From Paraburkholderia dilworthii (lineage in GTDB: Bacteria; Pseudomonadota; Gammaproteobacteria; Burkholderiales; Burkholderiaceae), in assembly GCF_000472525.1 (NCBI RefSeq), contig NZ_AWZT01000059.1, positions 1 through 33,888 of the forward strand: a stretch of DNA of 33,888 nt. Reading direction: 5' to 3'. Below the pieces are notes generated by a model. The model was given only the letters and a program-made list of their open reading frames with translations, was not told the DNA's origin and searched no databases. Of the stretch, positions 7,900 through 17,037 are shown piece after piece. The position numbers and the translations under genes were made by a program. How positions within the stretch are numbered: position 1 is the stretch's first letter; each line of letters opens with the position of its first letter.

Positions 7900-8946
7900 A
7901 TGAGACTTTGCAAGGGCAAGGCTACGCTCAGGATTCTGGTGACGGCTTTGACGTTGGCGACGGGATTCGGCGCGGCCTCGGCCGCCCGCGCGGCTGACGC
8001 TCATTTTGTGCTGATCAGCCACGCGCCGGACTCCGACTCGTGGTGGAACACCATCAAGAACGCCATCAAGCAGGCCGACGAGGACTTCAACGTCGAGACC
8101 GACTATCGCAATCCGCCGAACGGCGACATCGCCGATATGGCGCGTCTCGTCGAACAGGCCGCCGCGCGCAACTACGACGGCGTGATCGTCACCATCGCCG
8201 ATTACGACGTGCTGAAGAGTTCCATCAACAAGGTCACCGCGAAGAAGATTCCGCTCGTCACGATCAACTCCGGCACCGAGGAACAGAGCGCGCAACTGGG
8301 CGCGATCATGCACATCGGCCAGCCGGAATACGTCGCCGGCAAGGCGGCGGGCGAGAAGGCGAAAGCAGCGGGCGTGAAGTCGTTCCTGTGCGTGAATCAC
8401 CTTGCGACCAACACCGTTTCGTTCGATCGCTGCCGCGGTTTTGCCGAGGCGCTGGGTGTCGACTACAAGTCGTCCACGATCGATTCCGGTCAGGACCCAA
8501 CCGAGATTCAATCGAAGGTCAGCGCCTATTTGCGCAACCATCCGAATACCGGCGCGATTCTCACGCTCGGACCGACGCCGGCTTCGGCCACGCTGAAAGC
8601 CGTGCAGCAGATGGGCCTCGCGGGCAAGATCTACTTCTGCACATTCGACTTCTCGGACGACATCGCGAAGGCGATCCAGAACGGCACGATCCAGTTCGCA
8701 ATCGATCAGCAGCCGTACTTGCAGGGCTACATTCCGGTCGCGGTGCTCGCCATCGTGAAGAAAGAGCACACCACCGACCCCGCGAAGATCCGCCAGATTC
8801 TCGAAGCGAATCCGAAGTTCAAGGCGCGGCTTGCTACTTACGGCCTCGCGCCGTCATATGGCCCAAAGAATATCCGCTCGGGCCCGGGCTTCATCACGAA
8901 GGAAAACCTCGACAAGGTCATCAAGTACGCAGGGCAGTACCGCTGA
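7900..8946 (+). CDS. Sugar/inositol ABC transporter periplasmic substrate-binding protein
   Basis: A 348-residue exported protein of the ribose/galactose-type periplasmic binding family (Peripla_BP_4). Residues 1-31 form a signal peptide with a basic start, a hydrophobic core and an Ala-rich cleavage site near SAARA-AD. The mature domain has the expected alternating pattern, for example NYDGVIVTIADYDVLKSSI, KIPLVTINSG and NTGAILTLGPTPASATLKA. A GGTGGAG-type ribosome site precedes the ATG. It is the first gene after the inositol promoter and is followed by permease, ATPase and iolCDEB, so inositol is the most likely ligand, by analogy with the Caulobacter IbpA system. A strong hairpin follows the stop codon. 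Confidence 0.9.
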   Translation: MRLCKGKATLRILVTALTLATGFGAASAARAADAHFVLISHAPDSDSWWNTIKNAIKQADEDFNVETDYRNPPNGDIADMARLVEQAAARNYDGVIVTIADYDVLKSSINKVTAKKIPLVTINSGTEEQSAQLGAIMHIGQPEYVAGKAAGEKAKAAGVKSFLCVNHLATNTVSFDRCRGFAEALGVDYKSSTIDSGQDPTEIQSKVSAYLRNHPNTGAILTLGPTPASATLKAVQQMGLAGKIYFCTFDFSDDIAKAIQNGTIQFAIDQQPYLQGYIPVAVLAIVKKEHTTDPAKIRQILEANPKFKARLATYGLAPSYGPKNIRSGPGFITKENLDKVIKYAGQYR

Positions 8947-8967
8947 TTCTTTTCCCTAGCTAGTCAC

Positions 8968-9015
8968 GCGCGCGGCGGGCAACGCTCCCACGGGGCGGCT
9001 CTCCCGCCAGCGCGC
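8968..9015 (+). other. Long stem-loop between binding protein and permease genes
   Basis: The 5' arm GCGCGCGGCGGG (8968-8979) pairs with 9003-9015 over 12 bases with one bulged A (9009) and a 23-base loop. It starts 21 bases after the binding-protein stop, in the 140-base spacer before the permease. There is no T-tract. Such hairpins in importer operons commonly protect the upstream mRNA and keep binding-protein levels above those of the membrane parts. That role is inferred. Confidence 0.65.
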
Positions 9016-9086
9016 ATTTCACCGGCTGTCGTTCTCGCAATGCATTCCCGCTTGCCCAGACACACAGCCGGCTCCAAGGAGACATC

Positions 9087-10250
9087 ATGGGTGTAGCCGG
9101 CAAACACTTTCCACCGCACGTCGACTCGAATGGCGCCGCTTCGCATGATGCCGCGTCGCGCACGGAGACCGACGAGCGTGTGCGCAAAGAATCGTGGTTC
9201 GGCCATTTGCTGAACCGCCCCGAATTCGCCGCGATTTCCGGCGCAGTGCTGGTGTTTCTCGTCTTCGCGTTCGCTGCCGGCGGCTCCGGCATGTTCAATC
9301 TCGACGGCGTGATGAACTGGTCGCAGGTATCCGCCTATCTCGGCATCTTGTCGGTCGGCGCGTGCCTGCTGATGATTGCCGGCGAGTTCGACCTGTCCAT
9401 CGGTTCGATGATCGGCTTTGCCGGCATGATGGTCGCCATTCCAACCGTCTATTTCCACTGGCCGATTTCGCTCGCGATTCTGTTCGCGTTCGCGGGCTCC
9501 ATGCTGCTCGGCGCGCTCAACGGCTATCTCGTGATGCGCACGCGGCTGCCGTCGTTCATCGTCACGCTCGCGTTTCTGTTCATTCTGCGCGGCCTCACGC
9601 TTGCGCTGTCGATCATGTTCGCGGACCGCACCATCGTCTCCGGCGTGGGCGACCTTGCACAACAGGACTGGCTCGCCAATCTGCTCTTTCACGGCGTCGC
9701 GCTGCGAGGTCTCTTCACGATGCTGGCGCACCACGGCATCGGCACCCTGCTCGATAACGGCCATGCGCTCGTGCCCGGCATTCCCAAGGTGATTCTGTGG
9801 TGGTTCGGGCTTGCCGCGATCTGCGCGTTCGTCCTCGCGAAAACACGCGCCGGAAACTGGATTCTCGCGGTGGGCGGCGATGCGAATGCCGCGAAGAACG
9901 TGGGTATTCCCGTGCGTCGCGTGAAAATTCTGCTGTTCGTGCTGACTGCGTTCTGCTCGTGCCTGTTCGCCGTGCTGCAAGTGTGCGATATCGGCTCGGC
10001 TGCGGCGGACCGCGGCTTGCAGAAGGAATTCGAAGCGATCATAGCCGCGGTGATTGGCGGTACGTTGTTGACGGGCGGATACGGCTCGGTGATCGGCGCG
10101 TGTTTCGGCGCATTGATTTTCGGCGTCGTGCAAATCGGCATTACCTACACGAATGTGAGCTCCGACTGGTTCCGCGTGTTCCTCGGCGTAATGCTGCTGA
10201 TCGCCGTGCTGTTCAATCACTATGTGCGCCGTCGCGTCGCGCAATCGTAA
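9087..10250 (+). CDS. Sugar/inositol ABC transporter permease
   Basis: A 387-residue inner-membrane permease of the BPD_transp_2 family (RbsC-like). It has about ten hydrophobic segments beginning near residue 50 (AISGAVLVFLVFAFAAGG). Family motifs are GEFDLSIGSMIGFAGM and the C-terminal GGTLLTGGYGSVIGACFGALIFGVV. The first ~45 residues are hydrophilic and longer than in RbsC. AAGGAG eight bases before the ATG supports this start. It should form a homodimer coupled to the downstream ATPase. The gene ends 13 bases before the ATPase start. The Caulobacter inositol permease IatP is the functional analogue. Confidence 0.92.
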   Translation: MGVAGKHFPPHVDSNGAASHDAASRTETDERVRKESWFGHLLNRPEFAAISGAVLVFLVFAFAAGGSGMFNLDGVMNWSQVSAYLGILSVGACLLMIAGEFDLSIGSMIGFAGMMVAIPTVYFHWPISLAILFAFAGSMLLGALNGYLVMRTRLPSFIVTLAFLFILRGLTLALSIMFADRTIVSGVGDLAQQDWLANLLFHGVALRGLFTMLAHHGIGTLLDNGHALVPGIPKVILWWFGLAAICAFVLAKTRAGNWILAVGGDANAAKNVGIPVRRVKILLFVLTAFCSCLFAVLQVCDIGSAAADRGLQKEFEAIIAAVIGGTLLTGGYGSVIGACFGALIFGVVQIGITYTNVSSDWFRVFLGVMLLIAVLFNHYVRRRVAQS

Positions 10251-10263
10251 CGAGGAGATGAAC

Positions 10264-11103
10264 ATGTCCGATACGAACAACGTGACGAATCCGATGAATC
10301 TGCCGGGCGCCGCGCCGCAGGACGACGTGATCCTCGCGCTCGAAAACGTCAACAAGTACTTTGGAAAAGTGATCGCACTGAGCGGCGTGACTTTGCGCCT
10401 GAAACGCGGTGAAGTGCACTGCCTGCTCGGCGACAACGGCGCGGGCAAGTCGACGCTGATCAAAACGCTGGCGGGCGTGCATCAACCGTCGTCGGGCCAG
10501 TATCTCGTCGACGGCAAGCCGGTGCTGTTCGAGTCGCCGAAAGACGCGCTCGATCTCGGCATTGCGACCGTCTACCAGGATCTCGCACTGGTGCCGCTGC
10601 TCTCGGTTGCGCGCAACTTCTTCATGGGTCGTGAGCCGCAAAAGAAACTGTTCGGGTTCCTTAACGTAATGGACCTTGAAACAAGCGCGATCACGGCCCG
10701 CGACAAGCTCGCGGAAATGGGCATCAACGTGCGCGACCCGCATCAGCCGATCGGCACGATGTCGGGCGGCGAAAAACAGTGCCTCGCGATTGCGCGTGCA
10801 ATCCACTTCGGCGCACGCGTGCTGATTCTCGACGAGCCGACTGCCGCGCTCGGCGTCAAGCAGAGCTTCAATGTGCTGAAGCTGATCCACAAGGCGCGCG
10901 CGAAAGGCATCTCGGTGATCTTCATCACGCACAACGTGCATCACGCATATCCGATCGGCGATTCGTTCACGTTGCTCAATCGCGGCAAATCGCTCGGCAC
11001 GTTTACGAAAGAGACGATCACCAAGGACGAAGTGCTCGACATGATGGCGGGCGGCGCCGAGATGCAGAAGATGATAGGCGAACTAGAAGGCGCAACGATC
11101 TGA
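10264..11103 (+). CDS. Sugar/inositol ABC transporter ATP-binding protein
   Basis: A 279-residue, single-domain ATPase that powers import. Unlike RbsA/XylG-type proteins it has one nucleotide-binding domain, as in FrcA. Walker A GDNGAGKST is at residues 56-64, the signature MSGGEKQ at 166-172, Walker B LILDE at 187-191, and the switch histidine in FITHNVHHA. All are canonical. Two ATGs lie six bases apart (10258 and 10264). The second is chosen because GAGGAG at 10252-10257 then has normal spacing. It lies between the permease and iolC in the inositol operon. Confidence 0.93.
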   Translation: MSDTNNVTNPMNLPGAAPQDDVILALENVNKYFGKVIALSGVTLRLKRGEVHCLLGDNGAGKSTLIKTLAGVHQPSSGQYLVDGKPVLFESPKDALDLGIATVYQDLALVPLLSVARNFFMGREPQKKLFGFLNVMDLETSAITARDKLAEMGINVRDPHQPIGTMSGGEKQCLAIARAIHFGARVLILDEPTAALGVKQSFNVLKLIHKARAKGISVIFITHNVHHAYPIGDSFTLLNRGKSLGTFTKETITKDEVLDMMAGGAEMQKMIGELEGATI

Positions 11104-11166
11104 TTCATTCGCGCGGCGGCTGCTGCCGTGGCATCGCTTGCCGCGCTCCGTCATTCAGGGACATTC

Positions 11167-13245
11167 ATGGCTCACTCCAGTACATTCAGCGGCACGCCCG
11201 GGCAGACGTCGGGCGGAACCGCCGACACGTCCGGTACATCCGGCTCGAACGCCGGCAGCCGCTTCGCACCGGGCCGCAGCCGCGACATCGTCTGTCTTGG
11301 CCGCCTCGCCGTCGATCTGTACGCGCAGCAGGTTGGTGCGCGGCTCGAGGACGTGTCGAGCTTCGCGAAGTATCTCGGCGGATCGTCGGCGAACATTGCA
11401 TTCGGCTGCGCGCGGCTCGGACTTGCATCGGCCATGCTCGCGCGGGTCGGCAACGATCACATGGGCCGTTTTCTCACCGAGACGTTGACGAAGGAAGGCT
11501 GCGACGTGAGCCACGTGCGCGTCGATCCCGAACGTCTGACCGCGCTCGTGCTGCTCGGCCTGAAGGATCGCGATACGTTCCCGCTGATCTTCTATCGCGA
11601 GAACTGCGCGGACATGGCTGTCGACGAAGCGGATTTCGACGAGGCGTTTATCGCGTCGTCGAAGGCGCTTCTGATTACCGGCACGCACTTCTCCACCGAA
11701 CAGGTGAACCGCACCAGCCGCCGCGCGCTCGATTACGCGCGACGCAACCAGGTGCGCACCGTGCTCGACATCGATTATCGCCCTGTCTTGTGGGGCTTGA
11801 CGGGTAAAGCGGACGGCGAAACACGCTTCGTCGCAAGCGAAGGCGTCACCGCACATTTGCAGCGCATTCTGCCGTTGTTCGACCTCGTGATCGGTACCGA
11901 GGAGGAGTTCCGCATTGCGGGCGGCAAGAGCGATCTCGTCGACGCGCTCGCGATGGTGCGCGCGGTCACGCCGGCCACACTCGTGCTCAAGCGCGGGCCG
12001 ATGGGTTGCCAGATCATCGACGGAGAAGTGCCCGCCTCGCTCGACGACGCGCCGGTTCACGGCGGCGTGGAAGTGGAAGTGCTGAACGTACTCGGTGCCG
12101 GCGACGCGTTCGCGTCCGGTTTTCTTTCGGGCTGGTTGCGCGATCAACCGCTCGACGCCTGTGCGCGTGCGGCCAATGCAAGCGGCGCGCTGGTCGTCTC
12201 GCGTCATGCGTGCGCGCCGGCCATGCCGACGCCCGCGGAACTGGACTACTTTCTGCGCGAGGCAAAGGCCGATCCCGAGCGTATGCGCCGTCCTGATCGC
12301 GACGCAACACTGGCGCGCCTGCATCGCGTGACGCCCGCGCGCAAGCAGTGGGAGGAGGTGCTCGGCTTCGCGTTCGACCATCGCAATCAGTTCTTCGAAC
12401 TCGCGCAGCAGACCGGCGCAAGCGAAGCGCGCATCGCTCATCTCAAAGGCCTGTTCGTCGACGCCGTCGCACAGACCGAAAGCGCATTGGGCCTGCAAGG
12501 CCGCATCGGTGTGCTGATCGACGACCGTTATGGTCAGGACGCGCTCAACGCGGCAACGGGCCGCGGCTGGTGGATCGGCCGTCCGGTCGAACTGCCGGGC
12601 TCCGTGCCGCTCGTTTTCGACCACGGTCGCTCGGTGGGCACGACGCTCGTGCCGTGGCCGCGGGAACACGTCGCGAAGTGCCTTGTGCAACTCCATCCCG
12701 ACGAACCCATCGAACAGCGTCTCGAACAGGAAGCACAATTGCGCGCGCTCTACGACGCAACGCAAGCAAGCGGCCATGAATTGCTGCTCGAAGTGATTCC
12801 GCCGAAGCATACGAACCTACTGCAGGGGCCGGACGTCGTGTATCGGGCGCTGAAGCGGCTTTACAACATCGGTATCTATCCCGAGTGGTGGAAGCTCGAA
12901 CCGATGGACGCCGCGCAATGGCGCAACATCGACGCGTTGATCGCCGAGCGTGATCCGTATTGCCGCGGCGTCGTGCTGCTCGGTTTATCGGCGGGCGTCG
13001 ACCAGTTGAACGAGGGCTTTCGCGCGGCGGCGCAATCGTCGACGTGCCGCGGCTTCACCGTGGGCCGCACGATTTTCCACGAGCCGAGCCATGCGTGGCT
13101 CGCCGGCGAGATCGGCGACGACGAACTGATCGCGCGCGTGCGCCACACTTTCGAAACGCTGATCGCGTCATGGCGCGCGGCGCGCGGCGACGTCGCCGCG
13201 ACACATGGCGCGAACAATCGTGTTCATCAGGAGCAGGCGGCATGA
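11167..13245 (+). CDS. iolC: Bifunctional 5-dehydro-2-deoxygluconokinase / phospho-sugar aldolase
   Basis: A 692-residue fusion. Residues ~38-350 are a PfkB sugar kinase (RDIVCLGRLAVDLYAQQ at the start; the anion-hole/catalytic motif GAGDAF at 310-315 with catalytic Asp313) that phosphorylates 5-dehydro-2-deoxygluconate. Residues ~370-685 are a DUF2090 TIM-barrel domain (IGVLIDDRYGQDAL, LVPWPREHVAKCLV, IYPEWWKLEP, GFTVGRTIF) annotated in relatives as the aldolase step (IolJ-like) giving DHAP and malonate semialdehyde. No separate iolJ is present, in keeping with the fusion. The first ~35 residues are Ser/Gly/Thr-rich and probably disordered. The start at 11167 is chosen over 11128 because AGGGA lies just upstream. 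The stop overlaps the iolD start (ATGA). Confidence 0.93.
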   Translation: MAHSSTFSGTPGQTSGGTADTSGTSGSNAGSRFAPGRSRDIVCLGRLAVDLYAQQVGARLEDVSSFAKYLGGSSANIAFGCARLGLASAMLARVGNDHMGRFLTETLTKEGCDVSHVRVDPERLTALVLLGLKDRDTFPLIFYRENCADMAVDEADFDEAFIASSKALLITGTHFSTEQVNRTSRRALDYARRNQVRTVLDIDYRPVLWGLTGKADGETRFVASEGVTAHLQRILPLFDLVIGTEEEFRIAGGKSDLVDALAMVRAVTPATLVLKRGPMGCQIIDGEVPASLDDAPVHGGVEVEVLNVLGAGDAFASGFLSGWLRDQPLDACARAANASGALVVSRHACAPAMPTPAELDYFLREAKADPERMRRPDRDATLARLHRVTPARKQWEEVLGFAFDHRNQFFELAQQTGASEARIAHLKGLFVDAVAQTESALGLQGRIGVLIDDRYGQDALNAATGRGWWIGRPVELPGSVPLVFDHGRSVGTTLVPWPREHVAKCLVQLHPDEPIEQRLEQEAQLRALYDATQASGHELLLEVIPPKHTNLLQGPDVVYRALKRLYNIGIYPEWWKLEPMDAAQWRNIDALIAERDPYCRGVVLLGLSAGVDQLNEGFRAAAQSSTCRGFTVGRTIFHEPSHAWLAGEIGDDELIARVRHTFETLIASWRAARGDVAATHGANNRVHQEQAA

Positions 13246-15251
13246 ATCAGCGCGTGTTACATCATGAGCATGACGAAGCGGCATTCGCAGGCGGCGCGGC
13301 CGTAGAAAGCACGATCCGCCTGACCACTGCGCAAGCGCTCGTGCGCTATCTCGCCGCGCAACGCGTCGCGAGCGAAGACGGCGCGAGCACCGAGCCGCTC
13401 TTCGGCGGCGTGTTTGCGATCTTCGGTCATGGCAATGTCGCCGGCATGGGCGAGGCCTTGTATCAGCATCGCGATGAACTGCCCACGCTGCGCGCACACA
13501 ACGAACAGGCGATGGCCCATAGCGCGATTGCCTATGCAAAGGCGCATTTTCGCCGCCGCATGATGGCGGTTACCACTTCGATCGGACCAGGCGCCACCAA
13601 TCTGCTGACCGCTGCCGCTCTCGCGCATGTGAACCGTTTGCCGGTGCTGCTGTTGCCTGGCGACATCTTCGTGTCGCGTGCGCCCGACCCTGTCTTACAG
13701 CAGCTTGAAGATTTCCACGATGGCGGCGTTTCCGCGAACGACGCATTCAAGCCGGTGTCGCGCTACTTCGATCGCATCGTGCATCCGGCGCAATTGCTGA
13801 ATGCGCTGCCGCGCGCGCTGCGTGTGCTCACCGACGCCGCGTCGTGCGGACCGGTCACGCTCGCGTTGCCGCAAGACGTACAGGCACAGGCGTGGGACTT
13901 CCCCGCCGACTTCTTCGCACCGCGCGTCGTCACGTTTTATTCGCCCGCACCACGCGTCGACGAAATCGACGCTGCTATCGAGCGTTTGCAGCGGGCGAAG
14001 CGTCCGCTGATCGTCGCGGGTGGCGGCGTGCTCTACGGCCGCGCGACCGATGCGCTGCAACGCTTTGCGGCCGCACACGGCATTCCGGTGGCCGAGACGC
14101 AAGCCGGCAAGGGGTCGCTTGCATGGGACGATCCGCTGAACGTGGGCGCATTGGGCGTGACCGGCTCGCCTGCCGCGAACGCACTTGCACACGATGCCGA
14201 TTGCGTGCTCGCGCTCGGCACGCGCTTGCAGGACTTCACGACCGGCTCGAATACGCTGTTCACGCAAGCGGACGTGATCGGCATCAATGCCAATGCATTC
14301 GACGGTCTCAAGCATCGCGCACAAGTGGTTGAAGCGGATGCGCGTCTCGCGCTCGATGCGCTCGCCGAACGTCTGCAAGACTGGCGCGCGGATCGCGCGT
14401 GGACCTCGCGCGCGCACGAACTCGCCGCGAGCTGGCGCGACACGGTGCATACGCTTACGCATGCGCCGCAACGCGATTCGATGCTGCCTTACGAGGGCGA
14501 TGTGATCGGCGCGGTGCAACGTTCAAGCGCGAATTCGCCGGCGAATGACATCGTCGTGTGCGCGGCTGGCACCTTGCCCGCTGAATTGCACAAGCTGTGG
14601 CGCGCCGGAAGGCCAGGCGCGTATCACGTCGAATATGGCTACTCGTGCATGGGCTATGAAATCGCCGGCGGACTCGGCGCCAAGCTTGCGCGGCCCGAGC
14701 GTGAAGTGATCGTGATGGTGGGCGACGGCAGCTATCTGATGATGAACAGCGAGATCGCCACGTCGGTGATGCTCGGCGCGAAGCTGATTATCGTGGTGCT
14801 CGACAATCGCGGCTACGGTTGCATCAATCGACTGCAACAGGCATGCGGCGGCGCACCGTTCAACAACCTGCTCGCAGACTGCATGCAGGGTCCGCCCGGC
14901 GCGCCGCAAATCGACTTTGCCGCGCATGCCCGCGCACTTGGTGCGCAGGCGGAACATGTGGCGAATGTGATCGAACTCGAAGCCGCAATGCAACGCGCGC
15001 GCGCGGCGGACCGGACTTACGTGATCAGCATCGACACCGATCCGGCCCGCACCACGGCCGACGGTGGCTGGTGGTGGGAAGTCGCCGTGCCGGAAGTATC
15101 GCCGCGAGCGAGCGTGCGAGACGCGCGAGCAACCTACGACGCGCAGATCGCGGCACGCGGCAAACCGATTGGTCCGGCTGGCTCGACAGTGCACAGCCGC
15201 AGCGGCAACGGCGGTGGCAACCGCAGCGACAACACCAAAGCCAACGATTAA
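13242..15251 (+). CDS. iolD: 3D-(3,5/4)-trihydroxycyclohexane-1,2-dione hydrolase
   Basis: A thiamine-diphosphate enzyme that opens the inositol ring, converting the diketone from IolE to 5-deoxy-glucuronate. The 669-residue protein has the three-domain TPP layout: N-terminal PYR domain with catalytic Glu88 in RAHNEQAMAHSAIAYAK and the TTSIGPGATN motif, a central domain (PLIVAGGGVLYG), and a C-terminal PP domain with the Mg/TPP motif starting GDGS at 494 and ending VVLDNRGYGCINRLQ. The last ~25 residues are a Ser/Gly/Asn-rich tail that looks disordered. It is translationally coupled to iolC by ATGA, and iolE starts 10 bases after its stop. Confidence 0.96.
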   Translation: MNQRVLHHEHDEAAFAGGAAVESTIRLTTAQALVRYLAAQRVASEDGASTEPLFGGVFAIFGHGNVAGMGEALYQHRDELPTLRAHNEQAMAHSAIAYAKAHFRRRMMAVTTSIGPGATNLLTAAALAHVNRLPVLLLPGDIFVSRAPDPVLQQLEDFHDGGVSANDAFKPVSRYFDRIVHPAQLLNALPRALRVLTDAASCGPVTLALPQDVQAQAWDFPADFFAPRVVTFYSPAPRVDEIDAAIERLQRAKRPLIVAGGGVLYGRATDALQRFAAAHGIPVAETQAGKGSLAWDDPLNVGALGVTGSPAANALAHDADCVLALGTRLQDFTTGSNTLFTQADVIGINANAFDGLKHRAQVVEADARLALDALAERLQDWRADRAWTSRAHELAASWRDTVHTLTHAPQRDSMLPYEGDVIGAVQRSSANSPANDIVVCAAGTLPAELHKLWRAGRPGAYHVEYGYSCMGYEIAGGLGAKLARPEREVIVMVGDGSYLMMNSEIATSVMLGAKLIIVVLDNRGYGCINRLQQACGGAPFNNLLADCMQGPPGAPQIDFAAHARALGAQAEHVANVIELEAAMQRARAADRTYVISIDTDPARTTADGGWWWEVAVPEVSPRASVRDARATYDAQIAARGKPIGPAGSTVHSRSGNGGGNRSDNTKAND

Positions 15252-15261
15252 GGACGCTCGC

Positions 15262-16200
15262 ATGACAGCTTTGAACGTACGCATTGGCATCAACCCGTTG
15301 TCGTGGATGAACGACGATCTGCCCTCGCTCGGTGGCGAGACGCCGCTCGACCTGGCGCTCACCGAAGGACGCACGATCGGTTACGAGGGCTTCGAGCTCG
15401 GCAACAAGTTTCCGCGCGAACCGCAGGCGTTGAAGGCGCTTCTGGCGCAATACGATCTTGCGCTCGTCTCGGGCTGGTACTCGGGACGTCTCGCGCAACG
15501 CAGCGTCGAAGAGGAAATCTCGGAGGTCGGCCCGCATCTCGAACTGCTCGCGCAAAACGGCGCAACGGTGATGGTGTACGGCGAAGTGGCCGATTCCATT
15601 CAGGGCGCGCCGAAGCCTCTATACCAACGGCCACGCTTTTTCAGCGACGCGCAATGGGCCGCATACGCGGCACGTGTCGATGAATTCGCGCGCTATACGC
15701 TAAGCCGCGGCGTGCGGCTTGCGTACCATCATCATATGGGCGCTTATGTGGAAACGCCGGCTGACGTAGACCAGTTGATGTCGCGCACGAGTGATGCAGT
15801 CGGCCTGCTGTTCGATGCCGGGCATATCACGTTCGCAGGCGGCGATCCGCTTACCGTGCTCGACAAACACATCGGCCGCGTGTGCCATGTGCATTGCAAG
15901 GATGTGCGCCCTGCCGTCATCAAACTCGCGCGCAATCGCAACTGGAGTTTTCTCGACGCCGTGATCGCGGGCGCGTTCACGGTGCCCGGCGACGGTGCCG
16001 TCGATTTCGCGTCGATCATCGCGCGTCTGAAGCGACATGGTTATTCCGGCTGGCTCGTCGTCGAAGCGGAACAGGACCCGGTCGTGGCGCCCTCGTTCGA
16101 GTATGCGCAGAAGGGCTTCAGGACCTTGCGGGCGCTCGCCGATGCACCGCCCGACGCGCCGCACGGCAGCACCCAGCGCACTACGCAGGAGGCAGCATGA
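15262..16200 (+). CDS. iolE: Inosose dehydratase (2-keto-myo-inositol dehydratase)
   Basis: Dehydrates 2-keto-myo-inositol, the IolG product, to the diketone used by IolD. The 312-residue protein has the xylose-isomerase-like TIM-barrel pattern of IolE: IGINPLSWMNDDLP at the N-terminus, GYEGFELGNKFP, RLAYHHHMGAYVETPADVDQL with metal-binding residues, LLFDAGHITFAGGDP, RVCHVHCKDVRP and a final GWLVVEAEQDP. The ATG at 15262 is chosen because AAGGA lies eight bases upstream and IolE proteins start close to the INPLSW motif. A longer in-frame reading overlaps iolD. Its stop overlaps the iolB start. Confidence 0.95.
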   Translation: MTALNVRIGINPLSWMNDDLPSLGGETPLDLALTEGRTIGYEGFELGNKFPREPQALKALLAQYDLALVSGWYSGRLAQRSVEEEISEVGPHLELLAQNGATVMVYGEVADSIQGAPKPLYQRPRFFSDAQWAAYAARVDEFARYTLSRGVRLAYHHHMGAYVETPADVDQLMSRTSDAVGLLFDAGHITFAGGDPLTVLDKHIGRVCHVHCKDVRPAVIKLARNRNWSFLDAVIAGAFTVPGDGAVDFASIIARLKRHGYSGWLVVEAEQDPVVAPSFEYAQKGFRTLRALADAPPDAPHGSTQRTTQEAA

Positions 16201-16997
16201 CCCTATTGGTAAAGGCGCAGCGCGAAGGCCAGACGATCGCGCGAGTGACACCGGCATCTGCATGCTGGCGGTATGTCGGCTTTGCCGCTTACCGTCTCGG
16301 CACGAGCGAAGTCGTGCACGTGATGGAGCCGTCGCGAGAAGTCTGCATTGTCGTGCTCACCGGCGCGGTGGATATCGAAACGGCGGACACGAAGTGGAGC
16401 TCGCTCGGTTCGCGCGACAGCGTATTCGAAGATGCCGCGCCTTACGCGGTGTATTTGCCGCCAGGCGTGCGCGCCACCGTGCGTGCCTGCCGCGATGCCG
16501 AAATTGGCGTGGCGAGCGCGCCCGCGAAAGGCGAGTTGCCTGCGCGCCTGATCGAGCCGTCTTCAATGAAGCGCTCGACGCGCGGCAAGAGCCTCAATAC
16601 GCGATACGTATGCGACATTCTCCCGCAAACCGAGCCGGCGGAGTCGCTGCTGGTGGTTGAAGTAAGAACGCCTGGCGGGCACGCTTCGAGCTACCCGCCG
16701 CATAAGCACGACACCGACAACGTGCCTCACGAGAGTTCGCTCGAAGAGACTTACTACCACCGGTTGAATCCGCCACAGGGTTTTGCGTTTCAGCGCGTGT
16801 ACACCGATATGCGCGACATCGACGAATCGTTGGCCGTCGAAGATCACGACGTCGTGATGGTGCCGCGCGGCTATCATCCGGTGGTCGTGCCGTATGGCTA
16901 CGACTCGTATTATCTGAATGTAATGGCGGGCGCTCAACGTGTCTGGCATTTCCGCAACGATCCGGCGCACGAATGGATCATTAACAAGGAAGATTGA
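16197..16997 (+). CDS. iolB: 5-Deoxy-glucuronate isomerase
   Basis: Isomerises 5-deoxy-glucuronate to 5-dehydro-2-deoxy-gluconate, the substrate of IolC. The 266-residue protein is a KduI/IolB-type double cupin. The C-terminal cupin carries the metal ligands in SSYPPHKHDTD and ESSLEETYYHRLNPPQGF, followed by GYHPVVVPYGYDSYYLNVMAG, the family's end motif. CAGGAGG lies just before the ATG, which overlaps the iolE stop in an ATGA. It is the last gene of the plus-strand inositol operon, closed by the hairpin at 17008-17030. No iolA (malonate-semialdehyde dehydrogenase) is found here. Confidence 0.95.
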   Translation: MTLLVKAQREGQTIARVTPASACWRYVGFAAYRLGTSEVVHVMEPSREVCIVVLTGAVDIETADTKWSSLGSRDSVFEDAAPYAVYLPPGVRATVRACRDAEIGVASAPAKGELPARLIEPSSMKRSTRGKSLNTRYVCDILPQTEPAESLLVVEVRTPGGHASSYPPHKHDTDNVPHESSLEETYYHRLNPPQGFAFQRVYTDMRDIDESLAVEDHDVVMVPRGYHPVVVPYGYDSYYLNVMAGAQRVWHFRNDPAHEWIINKED

Positions 16998-17007
16998 GCC
17001 GCGTGGT

Positions 17008-17030
17008 TTGCCTCGGGGCGAGCGAGGCAA
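17008..17030. terminator. Hairpin between convergent iolB and the duplicated-protein gene
   Basis: TTGCCTCG (17008-17015) and CGAGGCAA (17023-17030) pair perfectly with a seven-base loop, 11 bases after the iolB stop and eight before the end of the convergent gene. The T-tract is weak on both strands. Location and stem favour a shared terminator. Confidence 0.6.
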
Positions 17031-17037
17031 TGCCCGA

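Noticed and set aside
11155..12810. A 551-codon open frame on the minus strand
   Set aside because: Antisense to the clear iolC gene, with no motif and shadow-like composition. The same applies to the 499-codon minus frame over the permease (8964-10463), the 451-codon plus frame over livM (21423-22778) and the 404-codon plus frame over alaS (30122-31336).
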